Below, one piece after another: positions 17,801 through 25,776 of a stretch of DNA of 37,128 nt. A model generated the notes under the pieces. It was given only the letters and a program-made list of their open reading frames with translations. It was not told where the DNA came from and did not search any database. A program made the position numbers and the translations under genes. Within the stretch, counting starts at the first letter, position 1. Each line of letters begins with the position of its first letter. This DNA is from Methylococcales bacterium (lineage in GTDB: Bacteria; Pseudomonadota; Gammaproteobacteria; Methylococcales; Methylomonadaceae). The stretch is taken from assembly GCA_003584865.1 (NCBI GenBank), contig QVQE01000129.1, forward strand, positions 1 through 37,128, in the 5' to 3' direction.

Positions 17801-18164
17801 TGCGAATGCTTACCCTTCTGACCGGCTGGTTGCTATGAATGCAGGCGCTAACGACTTTCTAGCTAAACCCATTCAGGTTCAGCATTTACTCAATAAATTA
17901 AAATTACACTTAGGCTTGATCTGGATTTTTCAAACCGATAGTATGGATACCTCTGACTCATCCTTGGATGAAGTCATGCTAAGCCCCCCCGAAGAGATTA
18001 TTGAAAAGCTCAGACATTTTGTTCGAATTGGGGATCTCTTGGGTCTCAATAAACACCTTGATATTTTAGTCAAAAATCAACCTGAATATCGTCCCTTTAT
18101 CTCAAGAGTTAAGGCGCTGATAAAAGAATTTCGTATGGCTGAAATTAAAAAACTATTGAGTTGA
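14808..18164 (+). CDS. NCS1 permease-histidine kinase-receiver fusion sensor
   Basis: A 1118-residue inner-membrane hybrid. Residues about 35-480 are an NCS1-type transporter domain (purine/cytosine/hydantoin/allantoin family) with about 12 helices. Residues 499-536 hold eight cysteines (499, 502, 514, 522, 525, 526, 532, 536), perhaps a metal or Fe-S site. Two further helices (about 567-590 and 612-630) and a coiled coil follow. The kinase has the H-box SHEIRSPLN with His685, N-box Asn803, G1 DTGDG at 830-834 and G2 GSGLGL at 860-865. The receiver has Asp926/927, phospho-acceptor Asp970, Ser998 and Lys1020. A helical tail (1060-1118) ends the protein. The start is GTG with no strong ribosome-binding site. 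It likely senses a nitrogen compound, possibly urea or an amide, and relays phosphate to a regulator not encoded nearby. All catalytic residues are intact; ligand and output are inference. Confidence 0.9.
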   Translation: MKPDIHQHITNVRREYNSFVANETMEDYALRYAPRSFRKWSEFEVANAALGSTAFLVLEAIGGFLSINYGFANAVWAIIIVSIIIFITSLPISYYAARYHIDIDLLTRSSGFGYIGSTVTSLIYASFTFTLFALEASIMSLAIELYFHIPLPIAHVISAILVIPLVTFGITTISRLQLWTQPIWLLLLVSPYVAVAISEPDALTILKDHFWLASTAQGFDWMLFGAAATVAFSMMAQIGEQVDFLRFMPDKTPANNIRWWCAMIAGGPGWVIFGAVRQILGALLADLAIRHGISSEHAHEPTQMYLVAYKEIFENPRLALAATTLFVILSQIKINVTNAYAGSLAWSNFFSRITHSHPGRVVWLLFNVLIALLLMEFGVFGALEKVLGLFSHMSIAWICTIAAELMINKPLGLSPKIVEFKRAYLADLNPVGIISTLSASLISILSYTGLFGNTPKAFSGFIALGLAFILTPAIAWLAGDKHYLTRDRNENNPKTQNKCSICENEFEHEDMAYCPAYAGAICSLCCTLDARCLDICKTGFRFDDYLKALAKRLLPSRINMTAKLRLLRFALMFLFLSILTGIFISIIYYQDLLSVQNNFDAFQLLLKNFFKIYASLLVFIGLCTWWLILNAESRQVAQKETAKQTQLLLLEIEEHKKTDIKLQETMRIANSANQAKSRFLSNMSHEIRSPLNSIVGYSYILQKDPSIPEHRRQAVDTLKRSGEHLSALIEDILDIARIEARKFELHYDPFDFHALIEHLVHVYKAQAEDKGLYFRCQIINTLPKRIKADEKRVGQILINILSNAIKFTQTGGIVLSISYSAGVAKFEITDTGDGIHEQQLQDIFQPFTRLNTVTGNAVSGSGLGLTISKILTEIMGGELVVSSQVGVGSTFTVRLFLANLGTESEQYKIEDITGYQGRRQRILVVDDQFDHRELIKSILAPLGFIIEEACSGENCLLKVEQLKPNLIILDLAMTGIDGSETTLQLRDRGLVVPIIILSANAYPSDRLVAMNAGANDFLAKPIQVQHLLNKLKLHLGLIWIFQTDSMDTSDSSLDEVMLSPPEEIIEKLRHFVRIGDLLGLNKHLDILVKNQPEYRPFISRVKALIKEFRMAEIKKLLS

Positions 18165-18189
18165 CTTTTAAAAATCAACTCAATAGTTT
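18150..18189 (+). terminator. Hairpin overlapping the sensor kinase stop codon
   Basis: A perfect 15-bp inverted repeat (18150-18164 with 18175-18189, arms AAACTATTGAGTTGA and its complement) with a 10-nt loop includes the last codons and the TGA of the kinase gene. The stem is long, but no T-run follows it, so it may work as a weak or Rho-assisted terminator or protect the mRNA 3' end. Confidence 0.55.
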
Positions 18190-18213
18190 ACACGTCTATG
18201 ATATGGTCTGGCA

Positions 18214-18300
18214 TCAGATTAAGCAATTGATACTAATATAGACGCCTGCTTTACTGCTAGTAAAAATCATCATAAAACCAATCACTGCTGTTTTTTTCAT
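18214..18300 (-). CDS. Possible 28-residue hydrophobic small protein
   Basis: A short frame starts MKKTAVIGFMMIFTSS and ends at TGA after 28 codons. The ATG is preceded by GAGGA at a good distance (about 8 bp), and the sequence has two lysines followed by a hydrophobic run, like a small membrane protein or an exported peptide. The second half has one Cys (NCLI). It lies in the 252-bp gap between the kinase gene and scpC, downstream of scpC on the same strand. No family is recognised; the ribosome-binding site and composition are the only support. Confidence 0.4.
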   Translation of the reverse strand: MKKTAVIGFMMIFTSSKAGVYISINCLI

Positions 18301-18313
18301 AGTTAATATCCTC

Positions 18314-18328
18314 AATTAACAGTTAATT
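18314..18328. promoter_or_regulatory. AT-rich palindrome upstream of the small ORF
   Basis: AATTAACAGTTAATT is a perfect 7-bp dyad around one base, 14-28 bp upstream of the small protein start. It could be an operator or be chance in AT-rich DNA. Confidence 0.25.
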
Positions 18329-18416
18329 TTTTATAAGTATATTTAGTTGATGATAATTTGCCATAAATAAGCTGAACGGCTGCTTAACAACCTACCCGAA
18401 CCGTACCAGCCGATCA

Positions 18417-19889
18417 CTACAACATACACCCTGTTTCCAGAAACTTGACATGCATATCAAACGCATGATGTAAATCATGCGCAATGTGTCCAGGTTTACA
18501 GCTTGAAAGGTATTGATATAATACTTCCTTATACATGGGGTGCACGCAGTTTTCAATAATGGAATGAGCACGCTGGCTAGGCGACAATCCTCTCAAGTCA
18601 GCAATGCCCTGCTCCGTAATAATCACCTTGACACTGTGCTCACTGTGATCGACATGCGTACACATCGGAACAATAGACGATATCTTGCCACCCTTGGCGG
18701 TAGAGGGTGCCATAAAAACAGACAGGTAAGCGTTACGCTCAAAATCGCCACTGCCACCAATACCATTCATTAAATCTGAACCTAAGACATGTGAAGAGTT
18801 TGCATGTCCATAAATATCAAATTCCAGGCCCACATTCAAGGCAATCACACCCAAACGTCTTATTAGCTCGGGATTATTTGAAATCTCCTGCGGCCTGAGA
18901 ACAATTTTATCGCTAAAAAAGTCCATGTTATCAAAGATGGTTTGCAGTTTACCGGGTGTAATGGTCAAACTGGATGCACTGATGCCCGTGACCTTACCCT
19001 CCAAAATTAAATCCACAACCGATTCTTGAAGCACTTCCGAAAACATAGTGAATTTTGGTATGTCTGGATTTTTACCCAAGGTATCCATCACCGCATTATT
19101 AATATTACCCACACCACTTTGAATCGGCAAAAAGTCTTTAGGAATACGTCCAGCCTTTAGCTCTTTCAGTAAAAACGTTTCAACATGGTGTGCTATCAGT
19201 ACACTGGTCTCATCATTTTTGGTAAACGCCTCAATTTGATCGGCCTGATGGGTTTCGACAATACCTATTATTTTAGCTGGATCAATCTGCACATAAGGCT
19301 TGCCTATTTTATCCATCGTGCCATAAAGTGGAATAACCGGACGCTTAGGCGGATTAGGCAAGGTCACGTTATCGGCGAACTCGGTAATTCGGGAGGAAAA
19401 ATAACTATTTCTTTCAATAATGATCTTTTTTGCCCGCTCCAAAAAAGTCGGCGAATTACCAATACCCGATGTCAAAAAGACTCGACCATCAGGGGTAACA
19501 TCAACCGCCTCGATGACAGCCGCCTCTATTTCACCAAAGAATCCGGCACGTAGCATTTGCGCAACTTCACCCAAATGCATATCCACAAACTCAACTTCAT
19601 TATTGTTAATTGCCTTACGCATACCGGACGCTGACTGATAAGGCGCACGCCAGCTAACACATTTTGCAGCCGCCAGCGCATCATCAACCTGGGCGCCCAC
19701 AGAAGCACCGGTCATTAATCTTATGGCAAAATCCTCTCCTTTTTCGTGCAATGCCGTCGCTCGCTGAGCCAGTGCAAGAGGGATTACTTTTGGAGAACCT
19801 GCGGCTGTAAAGCCACTGAAAGCAACCATGTCATTATGGTTAATAATACTGGCCGCTTCTTCTGGTGTTAATAGGGGGTATTGAGTCAT
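18417..19889 (-). CDS. scpC: Propionyl-CoA:succinate CoA-transferase (acetyl-CoA hydrolase family)
   Basis: The 490-residue enzyme belongs to the class I acetyl-CoA hydrolase/transferase family (Cat1, AarC, YgfH/ScpC). Visible features are SGFTAAGSPKVIPLAL near the N-terminus, QSGVGNINNAV at about 257-267, the segment TMFSEVLQES with the likely catalytic Glu285, and the CoA-binding NGIGGSGDF at 375-383. In the E. coli sbm operon the fourth gene ygfH (scpC) moves CoA from propionyl-CoA to succinate, closing the cycle. Here scpA, meaB and scpB lie on the same strand upstream, so this assignment is favoured, but about 1.9 kb of toxin-antitoxin DNA separates scpB from scpC. Succinyl-CoA:acetate transferase activity is an alternative. 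Confidence 0.85.
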   Translation of the reverse strand: MTQYPLLTPEEAASIINHNDMVAFSGFTAAGSPKVIPLALAQRATALHEKGEDFAIRLMTGASVGAQVDDALAAAKCVSWRAPYQSASGMRKAINNNEVEFVDMHLGEVAQMLRAGFFGEIEAAVIEAVDVTPDGRVFLTSGIGNSPTFLERAKKIIIERNSYFSSRITEFADNVTLPNPPKRPVIPLYGTMDKIGKPYVQIDPAKIIGIVETHQADQIEAFTKNDETSVLIAHHVETFLLKELKAGRIPKDFLPIQSGVGNINNAVMDTLGKNPDIPKFTMFSEVLQESVVDLILEGKVTGISASSLTITPGKLQTIFDNMDFFSDKIVLRPQEISNNPELIRRLGVIALNVGLEFDIYGHANSSHVLGSDLMNGIGGSGDFERNAYLSVFMAPSTAKGGKISSIVPMCTHVDHSEHSVKVIITEQGIADLRGLSPSQRAHSIIENCVHPMYKEVLYQYLSSCKPGHIAHDLHHAFDMHVKFLETGCML

Positions 19890-19974
19890 TTGATAATCCA
19901 GTCACAGAATAAGAATCTTATTGCCCAATAATTTATCATCAATTATTCTATAGCCCAATTGCCGAAGTTTTATT

Positions 19975-20220
19975 TTATGGGGCATCAATGCTTAGCTCAA
20001 CAAATGGCTCATTTGCACGTTCAATGACAAGCTGCTTATCCTCTAAATCTTGAAGTCTCGCTAAAAGGTTTTCATAGAGCTTGGCGGGTAATAAGAAGGA
20101 TTCTGGTCTATTGTGATTGAGAATAGCACTGGGGCTTTCATTTGTTTCCTTAATTATAGAAGCATAATTACGCTTTAACTCTGTCACACTGACAGTTTTA
20201 TTGGCATACACGGTATCCAT
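19975..20220 (-). CDS. Solitary Phd/YefM-type antitoxin
   Basis: The 81-residue product starts with VSVTELKRNYASIIKE, the typical DNA-binding N-terminus of Phd/YefM antitoxins, followed by a helix-rich C-terminal half (LYENLLARLQDLEDKQ). AGGCG lies upstream of the ATG. No Doc, YoeB or RelE-type gene follows within the 85 bp before scpC, so its toxin is missing. It could be an orphan repressor, an antitoxin acting on a toxin elsewhere, or the start of decay. It sits just upstream of scpC on the same strand. Confidence 0.8.
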   Translation of the reverse strand: MDTVYANKTVSVTELKRNYASIIKETNESPSAILNHNRPESFLLPAKLYENLLARLQDLEDKQLVIERANEPFVELSIDAP

Positions 20221-20566
20221 AATAACGCCTATCTGATGCTAATTTAAATTATAAATATAGCATTTTTAGGTGGAGGCTATTATTATTTTTAGTTACAGCA
20301 AATTGCTCGATGTTTGTCGTGCTCCGTTGTACAATAGCTTAAAAATGTTGAGGTAACTAATAGGCTTTCAGAAATTAAATTTTCAAAATTACTTGCTACA
20401 GATATTATAAAATAAAGGTAGTTTGTAGGGATTGGAAATTATTTATCTGAAAAACTATAGGTGAACACGTATTCTATTCTTAGCACTTGAAGAAATTTTT
20501 AATGAAGATTGGGCTTTCCTTGTAAGGTCAAACTAAAATCTAATGACTAATGTAACCACTTAAGTT
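20221..20566. other. Non-coding AT-rich stretch
   Basis: I see no gene, RNA or repeat that I can support in these 346 bases. All frames are broken and the base composition is very AT-rich. It is the left portion of the insertion that separates scpB from scpC. Confidence 0.5.
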
Positions 20567-20757
20567 ATGAGAACAATTAAATTTACAGAGTGGCAGGACG
20601 ATTCTTTTTTATTGGTTTTCTAAATGAATACTCTGATTATCAAACTCAGGGCATGACAAAATAGGAGCTTATAGAAAACTTGAAAGACTTGTTAAATGAT
20701 ATTGAGTTGGAATACATTCCTTATATTCGTAAAGTTGAAGAGTTATTAGTGACGTAA
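20567..20757 (+). pseudogene. Broken hicB-like antitoxin gene
   Basis: Joining two frames gives a HicB-like protein: MRTIKFTEWQDDSFF, then IGFLNEYSDYQTQGMTK, then ELIENLKDLLNDIELEYIP and IRKVEELLVT. A run of six T near 20607-20615 seems to have lost one base, shifting the frame to an early stop. A TAG also interrupts the restored frame before ELIENLKDLL. This is a HicB partner-type antitoxin (small, RNase H-like fold) that can no longer be made. The TAA end abuts an ATG starting a hicA-like remnant (TAAATG). Confidence 0.8.
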
Positions 20758-20826
20758 ATGAAAAGACGCAATTTAATTAAAGCAGGTAGCCGCAGTCGCA
20801 GTAAGACCAACAAATCCCACCATTAA
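20758..20826 (+). pseudogene. hicA-like toxin gene remnant
   Basis: The first eight codons MKRRNLIK match the start of HicA mRNA interferases (MKRRDLIK). After that the frame turns into unrelated residues and stops after 22 codons; the catalytic GSH motif and the double-stranded RNA-binding-like body are absent. It starts directly at the hicB stop, the normal hicB-hicA order of this subtype. Confidence 0.65.
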
Positions 20827-21097
20827 CCCAAATGGTAATATAGCACCACAGGCACACGACAAAACAGCGTACAATGCCGATGATACCAAACGTATCTGTA
20901 AGCAAGACCAAAATTCCGTGATAAGCCTAATCAATTTTACGGGTCTATGGGTAGCAAAATACAGGATATGTCATGAGCGCATGTCAAGTAACCCAGAGTG
21001 CCGAGATTACTATAAAGGTATCTTACATCAGCAGTACCTAGCATGTATAAAGACTCGTACGAAACAGGTATTTTTTAATTTAAATTTAAAATTATAA
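20777..21097 (+). other. Unidentified open stretch without a start codon
   Basis: About 106 codons are open in one frame, from just after a TAA at 20774 to a TAA at 21095, overlapping the hicA remnant. The translation looks protein-like (TNPTINPNGNIAPQ, later LWVAKYRICHERMSSNPECR and YYKGILHQQYLACIKTR) with several Cys, but there is no good start codon or ribosome-binding site at the beginning; the first ATG gives only 38 residues. It may be the decapitated end of a secreted protein gene joined to the hicA start. I do not recognise the family. Confidence 0.3.
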
Positions 21098-21239
21098 GGG
21101 CGGATGGAGTCATATAGGGTTTGCCCCGTATTGCAAAAAAATTTAATTCGTAACATAAAGAAATATTGCACCCCTATATCTGGTCTTGGTTGCGGGTATT
21201 GGATTGTTTTTTATATTGTGCGTTATCAGGAAAAACTTT

Positions 21240-21458
21240 ATGACACAGTTACTTAATCAAGCATTTCAAGAGGCGTCCAAACTTCCTGATATGCAACAGA
21301 ATATAATTGCACGATGGTTGCTGGATGAATTATTGGCAGAAAAAAAATGGGATTCGTTATTTGCCGAGTCTGAAGATTTTTTAGCAAGTCTTGCAGATGA
21401 GGCTTTAAGTGAACATCGCGCTGGTAAGACTAAACCTTTGAATTTAGATGCGCTGTGA
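21240..21458 (+). CDS. Antitoxin of a RelE/ParE-type pair
   Basis: The 72-residue product is acidic and helical (LNQAFQEASKLPDMQQNIIA, then a C-terminal DEALSEHRAGKTKPLN). This resembles small antitoxins that pair with short RelE/ParE-type toxins. AGGA precedes the ATG at 21240 by about 8 bp; the longer frame from 21186 is not needed. It overlaps the toxin gene by 4 bp (GTGA). The pair is on the plus strand, opposite to the scp genes on both sides. Confidence 0.82.
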   Translation: MTQLLNQAFQEASKLPDMQQNIIARWLLDELLAEKKWDSLFAESEDFLASLADEALSEHRAGKTKPLNLDAL

Positions 21459-21724
21459 TTTTGCATACGACAGAAAAATTTTGGAAGTTGTATTCTGCTT
21501 TGCCTGTGGATATTCGGAAGCAGGCAAAAATTGCATATATTCAATTTAAAAATAATCCATATCACCCAAGTTTGCAGTTCAAGCGAACTCATTCCAGTAA
21601 GCCAGTTTGCTCGGTACGTATCAACATCGACTATAGAGCGGTGGGCATTATTGATAATGTTGACATATTGTGGTTTTGGATTGACTCCCATAGAGAATAT
21701 GAAAAAATACTTCAAAAATTATAG
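21455..21724 (+). CDS. RelE/ParE-family toxin
   Basis: The 89-residue protein has the short RelE/ParE fold pattern: an N-terminal helix (KFWKLYSALPVDIRKQAKIA), then strands with KPVCSVRINIDYRAVGII and the conserved end DILWFWIDSHREYEKIL. Toxins of this group either cleave ribosome-bound mRNA or poison gyrase; which applies cannot be told here. The start is GTG inside the antitoxin stop. It converges with scpB, with a strong terminator in between. Confidence 0.87.
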   Translation: MILHTTEKFWKLYSALPVDIRKQAKIAYIQFKNNPYHPSLQFKRTHSSKPVCSVRINIDYRAVGIIDNVDILWFWIDSHREYEKILQKL

Positions 21725-21728
21725 CAAA

Positions 21729-21756
21729 GCGGGACGGAATAAATATCCCGTCCCGC
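21729..21756. terminator. GC-rich hairpin between converging toxin and scpB
   Basis: GCGGGACGG (21729-21737) and CCGTCCCGC (21748-21756) form a perfect 9-bp stem around an AT-rich 10-nt loop, placed between two converging genes. It probably terminates or blocks transcription from both sides, limiting read-through from the scp operon towards the toxin-antitoxin DNA. T-rich tails are weak. Confidence 0.7.
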
Positions 21757-21787
21757 ATCATTCACTAATCCAGTCATTGATAAGAAT

Positions 21788-22582
21788 CTATTTTCCAATA
21801 AAATTAGGCTTTCTCTTCTCAAAAAAAGCCGTCAGTCCTTCGGTATAATCAAGACTGTCATAAACGTATCGTCTAAGTCCTTGAATCCGCTCAAACTCAT
21901 CAGGATTGATGGCATTTGCCTCACACAACACCCGCATCTCCTCTTTGATAACGGCAATGGCAAGCGGGGCTTTTTCACAGATAAGGTTGGCAATGGCGAG
22001 GGTTTTACTTTCCAACTCCTCATCAGGGACAATATGATTTAATATACCAATCTTTAAAGCCTGTTCAGCAGCAAAGGGAGTCGCGGTAAAAATAACTTCT
22101 TTCATCACATGCAAGCCTGCATCGCGAATCAAATTATGAATACCCACTACATTATAAGGCACCCCCAGATTAACCGGCGTCATGGCAAAGGTGGATTTGT
22201 TACTGGCAATAACGATATCGGTACTCATGATCAATTCAAAAGCACCGCCCCACACACTCCCTTCAATCATAGAGATAACCGGTTTCGGATAACGCTGAAT
22301 GGTTCGGGTTAAAATACGCAACGGATCTTGATAGCTCAACGGCAAAGGATCACGCTTGGCATTGGGCAGTTCACTGATATCATGACCGGATGAGAATACT
22401 TTGCTGCCTTTAGGCGCTCGTAAAATAACACAGCGAATCTCAGGAACATCCAGTTCTACCAATGCTTTCAGGATATCTTTAATAAAGCATTCACTCAGGG
22501 CATTTAACTTTTTAATATTATTAAACTCAATAATACCGACTCTGTCTTTGAGTTCAACCTTTACAAATTCATAATTATTCAT
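21788..22582 (-). CDS. scpB: Methylmalonyl-CoA decarboxylase (crotonase family)
   Basis: The 264-residue product closely resembles E. coli YgfG/ScpB, a crotonase-fold enzyme that decarboxylates methylmalonyl-CoA to propionyl-CoA. Shared stretches include KVFSSGHDISELP with His67, SMIEGSVWGGAFELIMS forming the oxyanion hole, TPVNLGVPYNVVG with Tyr143, GILNHIVP, and the C-terminal FFEKRKPNFIGK. The His and Tyr correspond to the residues implicated in YgfG. It overlaps meaB by 4 bp. Converging toxin genes lie downstream, separated by a strong hairpin. Confidence 0.93.
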   Translation of the reverse strand: MNNYEFVKVELKDRVGIIEFNNIKKLNALSECFIKDILKALVELDVPEIRCVILRAPKGSKVFSSGHDISELPNAKRDPLPLSYQDPLRILTRTIQRYPKPVISMIEGSVWGGAFELIMSTDIVIASNKSTFAMTPVNLGVPYNVVGIHNLIRDAGLHVMKEVIFTATPFAAEQALKIGILNHIVPDEELESKTLAIANLICEKAPLAIAVIKEEMRVLCEANAINPDEFERIQGLRRYVYDSLDYTEGLTAFFEKRKPNFIGK

Positions 22583-23586
22583 TTCAAACAGTCACACGTT
22601 AATTTTTCGGCAATGTATTGACTAACAGTCTCTACGGCGTGTCGTGGTGAAAGCTGATTACTCTCAACACGGGCTTTGGTTTTACGGTACAACTCATTAA
22701 TATCCTGAGTGTTATAAATCATATTGATAATATTTTCCTCAATTTGCCGCTTCATCCAACGACTATCTTGACCCTTTCTTATGGAAGCCACTTTTTCATT
22801 AGCTTCCATCGTGGTATAAAACTTTTCGACCACCTCCCAAATGTTTTCTATCCCTGTATTTTCTCTCGCACTACACGTTAAAACGGGCGCTTGCCATTCA
22901 CTGTATTTAGGCTTCAGGATATGCAAAGCATTTTTAAGCATAGTCTTTGCGACTTGAGCCATTATTTTATTATCACCATCCTCTTTATTGATGATAATGA
23001 CATCAGCTACTTCCATGATGCCCTTTTTAATGCCCTGGAGTTCATCACCTGCACCGGGAATTTGCACTAAGCAAAAAAAATCAACCAGATCAATCATTTC
23101 AATTTCAGATTGCCCGACACCGACCGTCTCAATAAAGACGACATCAAAACCCGCCGCATCGAAAAGAAACGTCAGCTCTCGGGTTCTTCGGCTAGCGCCT
23201 CCTAAGTGCCCCCCCGAAGGAACGGGACGAATAAAGGCGTTATATTCTCTAAGCAACCGAGTCATTCGGGTTTTATCGCCAAGAATGCTCCCCCCACTAA
23301 TAAAGCTACTGGGATCAATAGCAATAATCGCTACTTTTAGACCTCTATTGATTAAATGCATCCCCAAGGCTTCTAATAAGGTACTTTTGCCAGAACCCGG
23401 CACACCGGTAATGCCAATCCGTTTGGCTTTACCTACCAGCGGCATGATCTTATCCAAAATTTCATCAGCCAGTTGATAATGCTTGGAGTGTGTGCTTTCA
23501 ATGATAGTCATTGCTCTGGCCAGCAGGGCGCGATTACCCTTTAAAATCTCTTCGACTATATCATCGGCGCTCATCGCATTCATCAT
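22579..23586 (-). CDS. meaB: Methylmalonyl-CoA mutase-associated GTPase MeaB/ArgK
   Basis: This G3E-type GTPase (YgfD/ArgK in E. coli, MeaB in methylotrophs) guards and reloads the B12 cofactor of methylmalonyl-CoA mutase. The 335 residues contain the P-loop GVPGSGKST at 61-69, [10 protein letters not shown], the switch region [10 protein letters not shown] and the specificity motif NKEDGD. It overlaps scpA (4 bp) upstream and scpB (4 bp) downstream, so mutase, chaperone and decarboxylase should be made together. Confidence 0.95.
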   Translation of the reverse strand: MMNAMSADDIVEEILKGNRALLARAMTIIESTHSKHYQLADEILDKIMPLVGKAKRIGITGVPGSGKSTLLEALGMHLINRGLKVAIIAIDPSSFISGGSILGDKTRMTRLLREYNAFIRPVPSGGHLGGASRRTRELTFLFDAAGFDVVFIETVGVGQSEIEMIDLVDFFCLVQIPGAGDELQGIKKGIMEVADVIIINKEDGDNKIMAQVAKTMLKNALHILKPKYSEWQAPVLTCSARENTGIENIWEVVEKFYTTMEANEKVASIRKGQDSRWMKRQIEENIINMIYNTQDINELYRKTKARVESNQLSPRHAVETVSQYIAEKLTCDCLK

Positions 23587-25721
23587 GCTTGATTTAATAA
23601 CTCCATCGCTTCACGGACACACTTAATCATCTGGGTTCCTGGCCCGTAGATCTTGGCTACACCGCGTTCAAACAAATAATCATAATCCTGTGGAGGAATA
23701 ACCCCCCCTACGATAACTTTAATATCCCCGCGTCCATAGTCGTGCAATTGTTTAATCAACGCTGGCACCAAGGTCTTGTGTCCCGCTGCAAGCGAGGATG
23801 CTCCCACAAAATGCACATCATTTTCTACCGCCAACTTGGCAATTTCTTCGGGCGTAGAAAACATCGGACTTAAGTCCACATCAAAGCCAAAATCGGAATA
23901 AGCACTCGCAATCACTTTCGCGCCTCGATCATGACCATCCTGCCCCATCTTGGCAATCAGAATCCGCGGGCGACGACCTTCATTTTCGGCATAGTCATCA
24001 ACCAGCTTTTTAATGTCATCAAACTCACGTGCCCCTTTTTCGCTATCATGATACTCTCTGGAAATAACCCCGGTTACACACTCACTCGGTACCAGATAAC
24101 GCCCAAATACCGCTTCCATCGCGTCAGAAATCTCGCCTAACGTCGCTCGAACGCGGGCGGCATCAATGGCGGCTGCCAACAAGTTATCCCCGTCTTTAGC
24201 AACCGTTTGAATGTTTGCCAACGCCGCTTCAACTTTAGCGTTGTCACGGTTTAACTTAATCCTTTTCAAGTTGGCAACTTGTTCCTCGCGCACCGCTTGA
24301 TTGTCGATGTCCATGACCTCAACTGCGTCTTCTTTTTGCAAAGCGTACTTATTAACCCCGACAATCACACGCTTGCCTTGGTCAATCAGTGATTGCGTTT
24401 CGGCTGCCGCCTCTTCAATCATCCGCTTGGGAATACCCAATTCAATCGCTCTAGCCATACCGCCTGCTTCATCGATTTGGGCAATAATTTTACGCGCTTC
24501 CTGAACAATAGTATCCGTCAGTGCTTCAACATAATAAGAGCCTGCCAAGGGGTCTACGGTATTACAAATCTCAGACTCTTCTTGCAGAATAATCTGGGTA
24601 TTACGGGCAATCCGGGCAGAAAACTCCGTAGGCAAGCCCAGTGCTTCGTCATAAGCATTGGTGTGTAACGATTGCGTACCACCTAAAGTGGCAGACAAGG
24701 CTTCGATAGTCGTTCTAATAATATTATTATAGGGATCTTGCTCAGTTAAACTCCAACCCGACGTTTGGCTATGGGTTCGAAGGGCTTTAGATTGCTCATT
24801 GCCCCCTAATTGCCCCACCGCATCACTCCATAGATAACGGGCAGCTCGCAACATAGCCACATTCATAAACAGATTCATGCCAATACCAAAAAAGAATGAC
24901 AAACGAGGCGCAAAATCATCAATTTTAAGACCGGCATTGAGTGCCGCTTTGATATATTCAATGCCATCAGCTATCGTAAAGGCGACTTGCTGAACACAGT
25001 TAGCCCCTGCTTCTCCCATGTGATAACCACTGATACTAATGGTATTGTAGCGGGGCATATTATTTGAACAATATTCAATAATATCAGAAATAATACGCAT
25101 AGAAGGCTTGGGCGGATAAATATAGGTATTACGACACAGATATTCTTTTAAAATATCGTTCTGAATCGTACCCGTCAACAAATCCTGACTCACGCCCTGC
25201 TCTTCTGCAGCCACAATATAAAAAGCCAGAACCGGGATAACCGCACCGTTCATAGTCATTGAAACAGACATTTGCTCCAGAGGAATCTGATCAAATAACA
25301 CTTTCATATCTTCGACACTATCAACGGCCACACCCGCTTTACCAACATCCCCTTCTACCCGTGGATTATCAGAATCATACCCCCGATGAGTTGCCAGATC
25401 GAACGCAACCGAAAGCCCTTTTTGACCCGCTGCCAAATTCTTTCTATAAAACGCATTGGATTCTTTAGCAGTTGAGAAACCAGCATATTGTCTGATAGTC
25501 CAGGGTCTGGCCGTATACATAGTGGCTTTAGGGCCACGAACAAACGGCGAAATACCCGGTAATGAGTCGATAGTCTCTAGATTTTTAGTATCTTCAGCCG
25601 TATAAAGCGCCTTGATATCAATCCCTTCCAGTGTCTTGGAAACCAAATCATCTACTGTCTTACCCATTCTCTTTACTTCAGAATTGGCTAATTTTTTCCA
25701 CTGATCTAATTCCCCATCCAT
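23583..25721 (-). CDS. scpA: Methylmalonyl-CoA mutase (Sbm/ScpA type)
   Basis: This adenosylcobalamin-dependent mutase interconverts succinyl-CoA and methylmalonyl-CoA. It is a single-chain form of 712 residues. The N-terminal catalytic barrel contains [36 protein letters not shown] and the [12 protein letters not shown] segment; the C-terminal B12-binding domain has DGHDRG at about 595-600 with the cobalt-ligating His597. The frame is open to 25769; the ATG at 25721 was chosen because it aligns with the start of E. coli Sbm. As first gene of scpA-meaB-scpB-scpC it would feed a cycle turning succinate into propionate and CO2. Divergent trhP lies upstream. Confidence 0.95.
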   Translation of the reverse strand: MDGELDQWKKLANSEVKRMGKTVDDLVSKTLEGIDIKALYTAEDTKNLETIDSLPGISPFVRGPKATMYTARPWTIRQYAGFSTAKESNAFYRKNLAAGQKGLSVAFDLATHRGYDSDNPRVEGDVGKAGVAVDSVEDMKVLFDQIPLEQMSVSMTMNGAVIPVLAFYIVAAEEQGVSQDLLTGTIQNDILKEYLCRNTYIYPPKPSMRIISDIIEYCSNNMPRYNTISISGYHMGEAGANCVQQVAFTIADGIEYIKAALNAGLKIDDFAPRLSFFFGIGMNLFMNVAMLRAARYLWSDAVGQLGGNEQSKALRTHSQTSGWSLTEQDPYNNIIRTTIEALSATLGGTQSLHTNAYDEALGLPTEFSARIARNTQIILQEESEICNTVDPLAGSYYVEALTDTIVQEARKIIAQIDEAGGMARAIELGIPKRMIEEAAAETQSLIDQGKRVIVGVNKYALQKEDAVEVMDIDNQAVREEQVANLKRIKLNRDNAKVEAALANIQTVAKDGDNLLAAAIDAARVRATLGEISDAMEAVFGRYLVPSECVTGVISREYHDSEKGAREFDDIKKLVDDYAENEGRRPRILIAKMGQDGHDRGAKVIASAYSDFGFDVDLSPMFSTPEEIAKLAVENDVHFVGASSLAAGHKTLVPALIKQLHDYGRGDIKVIVGGVIPPQDYDYLFERGVAKIYGPGTQMIKCVREAMELLNQA

Positions 25722-25776
25722 CTTATGTACCCCATTAAAAAGCGTCAATTTACCTAAAATATATAGCAATGCTTAA

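Noticed and set aside
22988-23476. 162-codon plus-strand frame opposite meaB
   Set aside because: Antisense shadow of meaB; the real gene has a P-loop and overlaps its operon neighbours by 4 bp.
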